Source of the DNA: Collinsella sp. An307
GTDB lineage: Bacteria; Actinomycetota; Coriobacteriia; Coriobacteriales; Coriobacteriaceae
Direction of reading: 5' to 3'
Length of the DNA stretch: 64,000 nt
Assembly: GCF_002161805.1 (NCBI RefSeq)
Contig: NZ_NFIP01000004.1
Location: 146,476-210,475 of the forward strand
Positions 37,792 through 45,699 of this stretch are shown one piece after another; position 1 is the first letter of the stretch; every line of letters starts with the position of its first letter. Both the position numbers and the translations under genes were made by a program. Under the pieces are notes generated by a model that saw nothing but the letters and a program-made list of their open reading frames with translations, did not search any database and was not told the DNA's origin.

Positions 37792-37885
37792 CGCTATGGT
37801 GACCACGTATACCTTCGATTCAGAACTAGGCGTGCGCCCGTAAGGACGCACGAGCGCAGAGCAACGTAGGATGTGAGGAGCACAA

Positions 37886-39883
37886 ATGGAACAGCAGGTC
37901 CTCGGGGGAAGGTACCTTCTCAAGGATAAGGTGGGCTCGGGCGGTATGGCGACCGTCTACCGCGCGCAGGATCAGGTTCTCGACCGCACTGTCGCGATCA
38001 AGATCATGCTGCCGCAGTATGCGGCCGACGCCACCTTTGCAGCCCGCTTTAAGCAGGAGGCGCAGGCGGCGGCCGGCCTCCAGAGCCCCTACATTGTGGG
38101 TGTCTACGACTGGGGCAAGGACGGCGACACCTATTACATTGTGATGGAGTTCCTCCGCGGCACCGACCTCAAGAGCGGCGTGCGCGCACACGGCGCCCTC
38201 GACCCCAAGAAGGTCGCCCAGATTGGCAGCCAGATCTGCGGCGCGCTCTCGGTCGCCCACAAGCACGAGATCATCCACCGCGATATCAAGCCGCAGAACA
38301 TCATGGTGCTGCCCGACGGTAACATCAAGGTGATGGACTTTGGTATCGCGCGCGCCAAGAACAGCCACCTCACGCAGGACAACAACGTGCTCGGCACCGC
38401 GCACTACGTCTCCCCCGAACAGACGCGCGGCCAGGAGCTCGGCCCCACCTCCGACATCTACTCGCTCGGCGTGGTCATGTATGAGTGCGCCACCGGACAG
38501 GTCCCCTTTGACGGAGACGACGCCATCTCGGTGGCACTCAAGCAGGTCAACGAGCTGCCCGTGCCGCCCTCGCAGATTAACCCGGGCGTCGACGCCGACC
38601 TCGAGCGCATCATCCTGAAGTGCATGGAGAAAGATCCCGCCATGCGCTTCCAGTCTGCCGACGAGCTCCGCCAGGTGCTGAACGCCTACCTGGCCGGCCG
38701 CACGGTCGACGTGCCCGAGCCCACCCGCGTCATCCCCGCCGCTCCGGCGACCGGCGCGACCGAGACCCGCGTCATGGGCGGCGAGACCCGTACCATGGTG
38801 CGTCCCGCAGCCGAGGCCCCGCGCGCAGGCGCCACGTCCGCCGTCCGCGGCGGCGCGGCGGGCGGCACCGGCTCCTATGAGCCCGAGGACCGCCCCAGCA
38901 AGGGCAAGATCGCGGCCATTGTGATTGGCGTCATCGCAGCGCTCGGCGTCATCGCGGCGCTCGCCATGAGCTTCATGGGCGGCGGCGACACCGCGACCGT
39001 CCCGAGCGTGCTTGGTATGACGCTCGAGGAGGCGCGCGACACCCTCGAGGAAGAGGGCTTTGAGGTGGGCGAGATCACCGACGGCTTTAGCAACGAGTAC
39101 GCCGAGGGCGAGGTTATGGGCCAGACGCCTTCCGGCGGCCTGCGTGAGGCGCCGGGCACCAAGGTTGACATCACCGTATCGCGCGGCGAGGAGCCCGTTG
39201 AGAAAGTCCAGGTTCCCAACCTGGTAGGCAAGACCGCTGATGAGGCCAAGCAGGCGCTCGACGAGGCCGGCCTTGTGGGCATCCCCACCGAAGAGGCCAA
39301 CGATGCCGACGAGGGCACGGTCTTTGAGCAGACCCAAGAGGCGGGCACCGAGGTCGACAAGGGTACGTCCATCTCCTACAAGGTCTCGACGGGCCCTGAC
39401 ACGGTCGATGTTCCCGACCTGCGCGGCTACAGCGAGTCCGCCGCCAAGCAGATGCTCGACGAGCTCAAGCTCTCCTACACCGTCACCTATGACTACGACG
39501 AGAGCATGAGCGCCGGCAACGTCATCAGCTACTCCCCCGGCGGCAGCGTCGAGCCGGGCACCACCATCCAGCTTGTGGTTTCGCAGGGCGCGCTGCCCAC
39601 CACCGGCTCTGTCCCCAACGTGACGGGCGCCACGCAGGGCAGTGCTGAGAGTGACATCAAGGCGGCCGGCTTTAACGTGTCGGTTCAGGTTGAGTCGAGC
39701 AGCACGGTCCCTGAGGGCCACGTCATCAGCTACAGCCCGAGCGGCACACAGGAGTACGGCACCACGATTACCATCGTGGTCTCCGGCGGCCCCGGCGCCA
39801 GCGCCGGCACGGAGCCCGGCACCGGCGACCAGACCACTTCCGGCGGCGATTCCACCACCGACCAGGGCGAGACCACAAACTAA
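37886..39883 (+). CDS. pknB: PASTA-domain serine/threonine kinase (PknB/Stk1-like)
   Basis: 665 residues. The kinase domain spans about 10-270, with VGSGGMATVY, VAIKIM, HRDIKPQN (Asp133), DFGIA (Asp151) and SPEQTRGQ. A juxtamembrane Thr-rich linker and one membrane segment (about 347-370) precede four PASTA repeats, beginning near TVPSVLGMTLEEA, QVPNLVGKTADEA, DVPDLRGYSESAA and SVPNVTGATQGSA. A Gly/Thr-rich tail ends the protein. PASTA repeats bind peptidoglycan fragments. It closes the FHA/PP2C/RodA-PBP operon; a 94-bp gap separates it from the fusion gene. Confidence 0.96.
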   Translation: MEQQVLGGRYLLKDKVGSGGMATVYRAQDQVLDRTVAIKIMLPQYAADATFAARFKQEAQAAAGLQSPYIVGVYDWGKDGDTYYIVMEFLRGTDLKSGVRAHGALDPKKVAQIGSQICGALSVAHKHEIIHRDIKPQNIMVLPDGNIKVMDFGIARAKNSHLTQDNNVLGTAHYVSPEQTRGQELGPTSDIYSLGVVMYECATGQVPFDGDDAISVALKQVNELPVPPSQINPGVDADLERIILKCMEKDPAMRFQSADELRQVLNAYLAGRTVDVPEPTRVIPAAPATGATETRVMGGETRTMVRPAAEAPRAGATSAVRGGAAGGTGSYEPEDRPSKGKIAAIVIGVIAALGVIAALAMSFMGGGDTATVPSVLGMTLEEARDTLEEEGFEVGEITDGFSNEYAEGEVMGQTPSGGLREAPGTKVDITVSRGEEPVEKVQVPNLVGKTADEAKQALDEAGLVGIPTEEANDADEGTVFEQTQEAGTEVDKGTSISYKVSTGPDTVDVPDLRGYSESAAKQMLDELKLSYTVTYDYDESMSAGNVISYSPGGSVEPGTTIQLVVSQGALPTTGSVPNVTGATQGSAESDIKAAGFNVSVQVESSSTVPEGHVISYSPSGTQEYGTTITIVVSGGPGASAGTEPGTGDQTTSGGDSTTDQGETTN

Positions 39884-39933
39884 GGTCCCGCACAGACCAA
39901 CATACGGGGGCTAGGCCCTCCGTCACAGCACAC

Positions 39934-39959
39934 GGCCCGTCGGTATCCACCGGCGGGCC
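39934..39959 (+). terminator. Terminator-like hairpin after the PASTA kinase
   Basis: An 11-bp stem (39934-39944 with 39949-39959, one mismatch) with a 4-nt loop, 50 bp past the stop. Only a short T-run follows. Confidence 0.6.
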
Positions 39960-39963
39960 TATT

Positions 39964-40191
39964 CATGTGCATCCAGCACGCCTCATGTGCAGCTGTCACA
40001 GTCCGTGTGCAATCGGCACGCGCTGCGTGCATCAAGCACACTTCATGTGCATCTAGCACGGAAGAAGCCCTATAAAGCGTGCTATCTGCACATGAAGTGT
40101 TACAAGTGCACACAGGGCGTGCCGATTGCACACGAAGCGTGCCGCATGCACACGAGATGTGCCGATTGCATCCGTCACGCCACAATTGCAT
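39964..40191. repeat. Near-palindromic array of eleven GTGC-N5-GCAC dyads, mostly 20-bp period
   Basis: Dyads start at 39967, 39987, 40007, 40027, 40047, then 40079, 40097, 40119, 40139, 40159 and 40179. Nine of the eleven retain both halves with at most one change. Spacing is exactly 20 bp in the left five and the last four. The left block (39961-40060) is the reverse complement of the right block (40078-40177) at about three quarters of positions without gaps, around a 17-nt centre. It fills the gap between two convergent genes. The period is not a multiple of three and no coding sense is seen. Confidence 0.85.
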
Positions 40192-40195
40192 CGGC

Positions 40196-41239
40196 TCAAC
40201 CAAGCGCGCCTCGCCGGTGGCGCGCCCGATACTCAGCGGGCGCGAGCCCATATGCCTCGCGGAACTTCCGGTAGAAAAACGTCGTGTTCTCGTACCCCAC
40301 CTCACGCGCGATGTCGTCCACCGTCCGATCGGAGTGACGCAAAAGACTCGTCGCATGTCCTAAACGCTGCGCCTGCACCGCCTGGATGTACGTCATACCG
40401 GTATGCCGCTTGAGCAGAGTTGTCACGTAATTTGGGCTGATGGCAAAGCGCTCCGCAATACCTTCCTGCGTGCAGGTGCGATAGTGCTTCTCGATGTAGC
40501 GGATGATGGGAATGACCGAAACGCTCCCTCGATCCTCATCGCGGCGAAGGTAATCCTCCTCGTACACGCTGATAAGCTCAGCAAAGATGAGCTGCAAAAG
40601 ATTGATGAGCACGCGTTCAGCGTTACTGGTGGGGTCAAAGTACTCGCACATGAACTCTTGAAAGTAGCGGCGAATGCGGCGACTGTTATCTGAATGGAAG
40701 CGCACATACCGACGATGATCGGTCTGCTCGTTGAGGGCGTTCACGATAAAGTGTGCGAGCATGCTTTCATGGGTAAAGCTCCCCAGCAGGTTGTCGCGCA
40801 GAAACTTACGCGAAAGCACCAGGCTCATCATGATGTCGCTCTCGCCGAGCGACCCGATTGAATGGGGGCAGTTGGTGTCGAGCAGAAGTACCTGATTCTC
40901 GCGAAGTGTCATCGAGCGCCCGTTCACCGTCTGAGGACAGCTGCCGGCATATACGTAGCTGATCTCAATGTGGGAATGGATGTGCTCGGGCACGGGATTG
41001 AAGCGCGAATTGCGCCTGAGAAGGAGCGGGTCCGCCATGGGCCGACGATCACCTTGTCCCAAATTGGCATCAAGATACCGTGGACTGCCATCGACGCCCT
41101 GGTCCATCTGGAGCACCCGACGACCATCAATCGTCGTTAGCTCGCTTGGCCCGGCCCAGTCATATGTCTCGCCCTCGCGATAGCGCTGCTCGCTCGGAGA
41201 AAGTTCGAGAAGAAGTCGATTCAGCTGAGCGATTTCCAT
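40196..41239 (-). CDS. AraC family transcriptional regulator
   Basis: 347 residues. The N-terminal cupin-type effector domain includes VPEHIHSHIEISYVYAG and LLLDTNCPHSI. The C-terminal double HTH lies in about 240-340 (GIAERFAISPNYVTTLLKRH, DRTVDDIAREVGYENTTFFYRKF, SPAEYR-like APAEYRARH). It is divergent from the PTS gene at 41458 and is a paralogue of the regulator at 42936, with the same start pattern (LNRLLLELSPSEQRY against LNRTLFSLTESEERH). It probably activates the adjacent PTS genes in response to a sugar. Confidence 0.9.
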   Translation of the reverse strand: MEIAQLNRLLLELSPSEQRYREGETYDWAGPSELTTIDGRRVLQMDQGVDGSPRYLDANLGQGDRRPMADPLLLRRNSRFNPVPEHIHSHIEISYVYAGSCPQTVNGRSMTLRENQVLLLDTNCPHSIGSLGESDIMMSLVLSRKFLRDNLLGSFTHESMLAHFIVNALNEQTDHRRYVRFHSDNSRRIRRYFQEFMCEYFDPTSNAERVLINLLQLIFAELISVYEEDYLRRDEDRGSVSVIPIIRYIEKHYRTCTQEGIAERFAISPNYVTTLLKRHTGMTYIQAVQAQRLGHATSLLRHSDRTVDDIAREVGYENTTFFYRKFREAYGLAPAEYRARHRRGALG

Positions 41240-41333
41240 GTCCCCTCGCCTCCCTGTACTGTTACTAAGCGACTGTTATGCGATATATCGTACTTACCTC
41301 ATGCGAAATACTCTCAAACGCATAGGTAATGTG

Positions 41334-41350
41334 GATATGGTTGGTAAAAC
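41334..41350 (+). promoter_or_regulatory. Motif GATATGGTTGGTAAAAC upstream of PTS EIIBC
   Basis: 14 of 17 bases, including the core TGGTTGGTAAA, match 45572-45588. The two lie 124 and 128 bp upstream of their gene starts. Probably a binding site of one of the two AraC paralogues. Confidence 0.5.
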
Positions 41351-41457
41351 CGTCTCGAAAACGATGTTATCACGCCCAGAGTCCCTTCGTAAGATAGCGA
41401 TATCAAACGAGAAGCAGCTGCTCGTTTACGTATTTCCAACCACTAGGAGGGGAACTC

Positions 41458-42819
41458 ATGGCAAAGGACTACACCCAGCTTGCCAAAGATGTGGTTGCTG
41501 CCGTTGGCGGCAAGGAGAACATCGTCAGCGTCACCAACTGCATGACGCGCCTTCGCTTTGTCCTTAAAGATGATTCCATCCCTAACGAGGATGAGGTTAA
41601 GGCCATCAATGGTGTCAAGGGCGTCATGAACCAGGGCGGCCAGTATCAGATCATCATCGGCACGAATGTGAGCAACGTCACGCCCAAGGTGCGCGAGATC
41701 GCAGGTATCTCCGCCGAGGACGAGGGCGCAGTCAAGATCGACAAGGTCGGTCAGGGCTCGCTCTGGGACCGCTTCTTCAAGGTCATCAGCGGCTGCATCA
41801 TGCCCATGATCGGCCCTATGATCGCCGGCGGTATCATCAAGGGCATTCTCACCCTTTGCACCACCTTTGGCGTGCTCTCGAGCACGAGCGGCGCCTACCA
41901 GCTCTGGTATGCCGCGGCTGACGCCGTCCTCTACTTCATGCCCGTCATTGTGGGCTTCTCCGCAGGCAAGGTCTTTGGTTGCAACCAGTACGTGACCGCC
42001 ACCATCGGTGCCGCCTTCCTGTATCCCAACCTTGTCGCCGCCGTGGGCGAGGGCGTGGACTTCTTTGGTATCCCCGTTGTGGCGGCCACCTACTCCAACA
42101 CGCTCTTCCCTGTGCTTCTCACCTCGTTCCTTGCAAGCTTGGTCGAGAAGGGCGCTAAGAAGATCGTGCCCGAGATGGTGCAGCTCATGCTCGCGCCCGT
42201 CATCGTGCTTCTGGTGACTGTGCCCGTCTCCTGGCTTGCCATCGGCCCTGTGATGAACATGCTCTCGAACGCCATCAGCTCCGCCGTCATGTGGCTCTTC
42301 GACGTCGCGCCCGTGCTCGCTGGCGTTGCGCTTGGCGCCTTCTGGCAGATGGTCGTCCTCCTCGGTCTCCACAGCGCTATGATCCCCATCATCATCAACA
42401 ACATCACTACGCTCGGCGCCGATCCGCTGAACGCCGTACTTGGCCTCACCGTCTGGGCGCTCGCCGGCGTGAGCCTGGGCTACGCCCTCAAGATGCGTGA
42501 CCCCGAGAAGCGCGCCGAGGGCATCACCGACATGACCACCTGCCTCTTTGGCGTAACCGAGCCCACCATCTACTCCATCGCGCTCCCGCAGTTCAAGTGC
42601 TTCATGGCGGCGTGGGTCGGCGGCGGCATCGCCGGCGGCATCCTCGCGGCGCTCGGCGGCAAGTGCTTCTCCATGGCGGGCGACGGCTTCTTCCGCATCC
42701 CGGCCATGATCAATCCCGCAGGCATCGACATCAGCTTCTACGGCTTCATCATCACGATGCTCATCGCCTTTGCGGTGTCCGGTATCTTGGCCTACATCTT
42801 GGCTGACCCCGAGAAGTAG
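41458..42819 (+). CDS. PTS EIIBC permease, glucose/beta-glucoside family
   Basis: 453 residues with AGGAGGGG before the ATG. EIIB spans 1-90 with the phosphocysteine in TNCMTRLRF; EIIC follows with about ten membrane segments and FGVTEPTIYSI. There is no EIIA domain. It is a paralogue of the EIIBC at 8269. It is divergent from an AraC gene and ends at a clear terminator. A rhamnosyl-glucose or similar beta-glucoside is a plausible cargo given the GH106-like gene nearby (inference). Confidence 0.92.
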   Translation: MAKDYTQLAKDVVAAVGGKENIVSVTNCMTRLRFVLKDDSIPNEDEVKAINGVKGVMNQGGQYQIIIGTNVSNVTPKVREIAGISAEDEGAVKIDKVGQGSLWDRFFKVISGCIMPMIGPMIAGGIIKGILTLCTTFGVLSSTSGAYQLWYAAADAVLYFMPVIVGFSAGKVFGCNQYVTATIGAAFLYPNLVAAVGEGVDFFGIPVVAATYSNTLFPVLLTSFLASLVEKGAKKIVPEMVQLMLAPVIVLLVTVPVSWLAIGPVMNMLSNAISSAVMWLFDVAPVLAGVALGAFWQMVVLLGLHSAMIPIIINNITTLGADPLNAVLGLTVWALAGVSLGYALKMRDPEKRAEGITDMTTCLFGVTEPTIYSIALPQFKCFMAAWVGGGIAGGILAALGGKCFSMAGDGFFRIPAMINPAGIDISFYGFIITMLIAFAVSGILAYILADPEK

Positions 42820-42876
42820 TCCCCTTCAGCACCGCAAAAGAAACAAACCCACCCCTTGCAAAGAGCCTTCCTTTCA

Positions 42877-42908
42877 GCCGGAGCCCGCATCTGCGAGCTC
42901 CGGCTTTT
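42877..42908 (+). terminator. Terminator of PTS EIIBC
   Basis: GCCGGAGC (42877-42884) pairs with GCTCCGGC (42897-42904) and is followed directly by TTTT. Confidence 0.9.
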
Positions 42909-42935
42909 GCTGCTTGCAGATCTTTTTCAGAGAAC

Positions 42936-43991
42936 TCACCTTTGGATGCGTCTGCGGTACTCCGCCGGAGCGACCCCGTATGCCTCGCGGAACTTCTTGT
43001 AGAAAAACGTCATATTCTCGTAGCCCACCTCGCGCGCTACCTCTGTCACGGGCAGGTGCGTCGTGCGGAGCAGCTGCGCCGCATGCCCCAGGCGCTGCGC
43101 GTGAATCATCTGTCTAAAGTTCATACCGGTATGTTTCTTGAGCAGAACGGACACATACTTGGAACTAATAGAAAAGTGTTCCGCCACACCTTCCTGCGTG
43201 CAGGTGCGGTAATGCTCCTCGATATAGTGGACGATAGGGATGACGGGCACGCGGCCGCTCTCACGCTCGCGACGCGCATAGTCCTTCTCGTATACGTTGA
43301 TGAGCTCGGCAAAGATGAGGCGGAAGAGCTCGCTCGAGATGAATTCAGCGTTGGTGGAGGGGTCGAGTGTCTCGCACATAAGCTCCTGAAAAAAGAGTCG
43401 AACGCGCCGGTTACCGCGAGATGAAAACCGTACGTAACGCCGATGGTCGGACTCCTCGTTGAAGGCATCGGTCAGAAGGCGGGAGAGGGCGTTGCCCTCT
43501 GCGATGGACTCAAGCACCTCATCGCGCAGAAATGACTGGTCGAACAATACGAAGCTCACCATGATATCGCCCTCGCCTTGCGCCTCGATGGCGTGCGGGC
43601 AGTCTGTGTCGAGCAAGAGGACCTCATCCTCGCCAAGCTCAATCGTCTCACCATTGATCTTCTGCACGCAGGTGCCGGCATAGACATACGACATCTCGAT
43701 ATAGCTATGTGTGTGCAGCGGAACCGGATTGAAACGAGAATTGCGACGCATAAGAATCGAGCCGCCGGCCGTAGAAAAAAGACCAGACACCATCTCTCCA
43801 CGGGATGGGACGGCAAACGCGGCGCGTTGTGACTCGGCATTATCTGCAGCCATCACAATACGGAGAGTCCCATCCTCGTGAGCATCGCCGTCAAACATTT
43901 CCTCCCAGTTGTCGTAAAAAACGCCTGCGCGGTGACGCTCCTCGCTCTCCGTTAAAGAAAACAGGGTTCGATTAAGCTCCTCTGTGTTCAT
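42936..43991 (-). CDS. AraC family transcriptional regulator
   Basis: 351 residues with an N-terminal cupin domain (VPLHTHSYIEMSYVYAGTC, LLLDTDCPHAIEAQ) and two HTH motifs (GVAEHFSISSKYVSVLLKKH, LPVTEVAREVGYENMTFFYKKF). It is divergent from the Lac-family EIIC at 44165 and paralogous to the regulator at 40196. The two AraC/PTS pairs look like a duplicated module that took on different transporters. Confidence 0.9.
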   Translation of the reverse strand: MNTEELNRTLFSLTESEERHRAGVFYDNWEEMFDGDAHEDGTLRIVMAADNAESQRAAFAVPSRGEMVSGLFSTAGGSILMRRNSRFNPVPLHTHSYIEMSYVYAGTCVQKINGETIELGEDEVLLLDTDCPHAIEAQGEGDIMVSFVLFDQSFLRDEVLESIAEGNALSRLLTDAFNEESDHRRYVRFSSRGNRRVRLFFQELMCETLDPSTNAEFISSELFRLIFAELINVYEKDYARRERESGRVPVIPIVHYIEEHYRTCTQEGVAEHFSISSKYVSVLLKKHTGMNFRQMIHAQRLGHAAQLLRTTHLPVTEVAREVGYENMTFFYKKFREAYGVAPAEYRRRIQR

Positions 43992-44164
43992 GTCTAAGCC
44001 TCAGTTTTGAATTATTCGTCATGATCTTAGGTAAATCTCACAGTTCCGATTTGGTCATATATTTTAGCCCGATTCAGGCATTTTGCGTACGGCATAAAGC
44101 CGATAAGGTTCAGATATCGGCATAGCGCGTGCTGTTTATCCGCATTTTCACGAAGGAGTAACCC

Positions 44165-45445
44165 ATGGCATTGACCGATTCGTTTCAGGGACTCTTGGAA
44201 AGGACTGTCGCGCCGCTTGCGCACAGGCTCAGCTCCAACAACGTCTTACAGGGTCTCACGCAGGGTTTCATGGCGACCATGCCCGTCACGCTCGGCATTG
44301 CGCTCGTCTCCATCATTTCTGGCCTGCCTATCCCACCTCTGCAGGAGTTCCTCACCTCCACGGGGCTCGGCGCCATCATCACCAATGCCCTTGCCGTGAC
44401 TATGAACATGCAGGCGCTCTATATCGGTGCGGCCGTCGCGTATAGCTACTCCCGCATCCGCAGCATGAAGGGTATGACGCCCGTTGTACTCACGATTGCC
44501 ACGATGCTCATCATGATCCCGCTCAATACACAGGAGATCACACCGGGCTATCCGTCAACCTTTATCCCACAGAGCTATTTGGGCAGCAACGGCATCTTCA
44601 TCGCCCTTGTACTTGGCATCGTTGTGCCTGCGATCCTTGATGTGCTGCTCAAGCACGTCTCCATCAAGCTGCCCGACAGCGTTCCCGAGTTTGTCTCGCG
44701 TTCGCTCTCGCCCACATTTGCTGCCATCATCCTGCTCACTGGCGCAGTCCTCGTTGCCTGGGGCATCTCGCTCACGCCGTTCGGCAACATTTACGACCTC
44801 GTCTCGCAGTCTATCGCCGCGCCCATCATGGGCATCGGCGCCTCGCCCATCGCCTACGCGGTCGTTGTGTCCTTTGCGCAGTTCGTCTGGTTCTTCGGCG
44901 TCCACCCCTCCTCCATCATTTCTGCCTACATGGTGATTCTCATGCCCGTCACCATGCAGAACATCGAGGCCTATGCCGCCGGTCAGGCGATGCCCGCCCT
45001 CATGCTCTCGGTAATGCTCGCCATGCAGAACGCCGACAGCCTCGCCATCGGCATCTGCTGCGCCCTCACTAAGTCTGAGCGCTTCAAACCGCTCGGTCGC
45101 CTCGCCATCGTTCCGTCTGTCTTCAACATCACCGAACCGCTTATGTTTGGCGTGCCGCTTGTCATGAACCCGATGTTCTTCATCCCGTTCGTACTCGCCA
45201 AGCCGCTTATCTGCGGAATCACGGCACTCGGCTGCATGGCCGGCCTCGGAGACGGCCTCAATCCGATGATCTCGCTGCCTTTTGCCCTTCCGCAGTTTAT
45301 CTCCACGTTCCTGCAGGGCGGAACGGGCATGCTCGCCATTGACCTCGTATGCATCGCCGTCATGGTGCTGCTATTCTGGCCCTTCTTCCGCATGGCGGAC
45401 AAGGAGGCCCTCGCCGAGGAGGCTACCGCGAGCTCAGCAGAGTAG
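44165..45445 (+). CDS. PTS EIIC permease, lactose/cellobiose family
   Basis: 426 residues with AAGGAG before the ATG. About ten membrane segments; FFGVHPSSIISAYMV and FNITEPLMFGVPLVMNP are CelB-type EIIC signatures. No EIIA or EIIB gene of this family is in the window, so those components must lie elsewhere. It is divergent from its AraC gene and followed by a hairpin and the GH106-like gene, which it probably supplies with a disaccharide. Confidence 0.92.
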   Translation: MALTDSFQGLLERTVAPLAHRLSSNNVLQGLTQGFMATMPVTLGIALVSIISGLPIPPLQEFLTSTGLGAIITNALAVTMNMQALYIGAAVAYSYSRIRSMKGMTPVVLTIATMLIMIPLNTQEITPGYPSTFIPQSYLGSNGIFIALVLGIVVPAILDVLLKHVSIKLPDSVPEFVSRSLSPTFAAIILLTGAVLVAWGISLTPFGNIYDLVSQSIAAPIMGIGASPIAYAVVVSFAQFVWFFGVHPSSIISAYMVILMPVTMQNIEAYAAGQAMPALMLSVMLAMQNADSLAIGICCALTKSERFKPLGRLAIVPSVFNITEPLMFGVPLVMNPMFFIPFVLAKPLICGITALGCMAGLGDGLNPMISLPFALPQFISTFLQGGTGMLAIDLVCIAVMVLLFWPFFRMADKEALAEEATASSAE

Positions 45446-45475
45446 CGATACCGTCAACGCCCATCGCCTTGTGCA

Positions 45476-45528
45476 AGCGCGTCCGTTAGACATCCAAAAG
45501 GCGTTATCCGCTGTCTAACAGGCGCGCT
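45476..45528 (+). terminator. Hairpin after Lac-family EIIC
   Basis: AGCGCG and GTTAGACA (45476-45492) pair with TGTCTAAC and CGCGCT (45512-45528) across a 3-base weak step; TTTCC follows. Confidence 0.65.
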
Positions 45529-45571
45529 TTCCACTTAATAGATGTTGTGCACCGTACATCGAATGAGTGGT

Positions 45572-45588
45572 GATTTGGTTGGTAAACT
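45572..45588 (+). promoter_or_regulatory. Motif GATTTGGTTGGTAAACT upstream of the GH106-like gene
   Basis: Shares TGGTTGGTAAA with 41334-41350 and lies 128 bp from the start codon. A weaker GATTTGGT copy lies at 44048, 117 bp before the EIIC start. Confidence 0.5.
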
Positions 45589-45699
45589 CCCACGAATTCG
45601 ATATTTCTTAGGTCTTGCGCCGATCTTAAGATGGTTTTAGCGCTCACAAACTCACCCGGCACTTATCCCCCCCCGCGGCAGCCCGAAGAAAGGACCCCC

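Noticed and set aside
39964..40191. CRISPR array
   Set aside because: Units are only 13 bp with 7-bp linkers, they invert at the centre, and no cas gene is near.
39987..40274. Cys/His-rich small proteins on both strands across the dyad array
   Set aside because: The 20-bp period is not a multiple of three, so residues do not repeat in frame, and no ribosome site is present.
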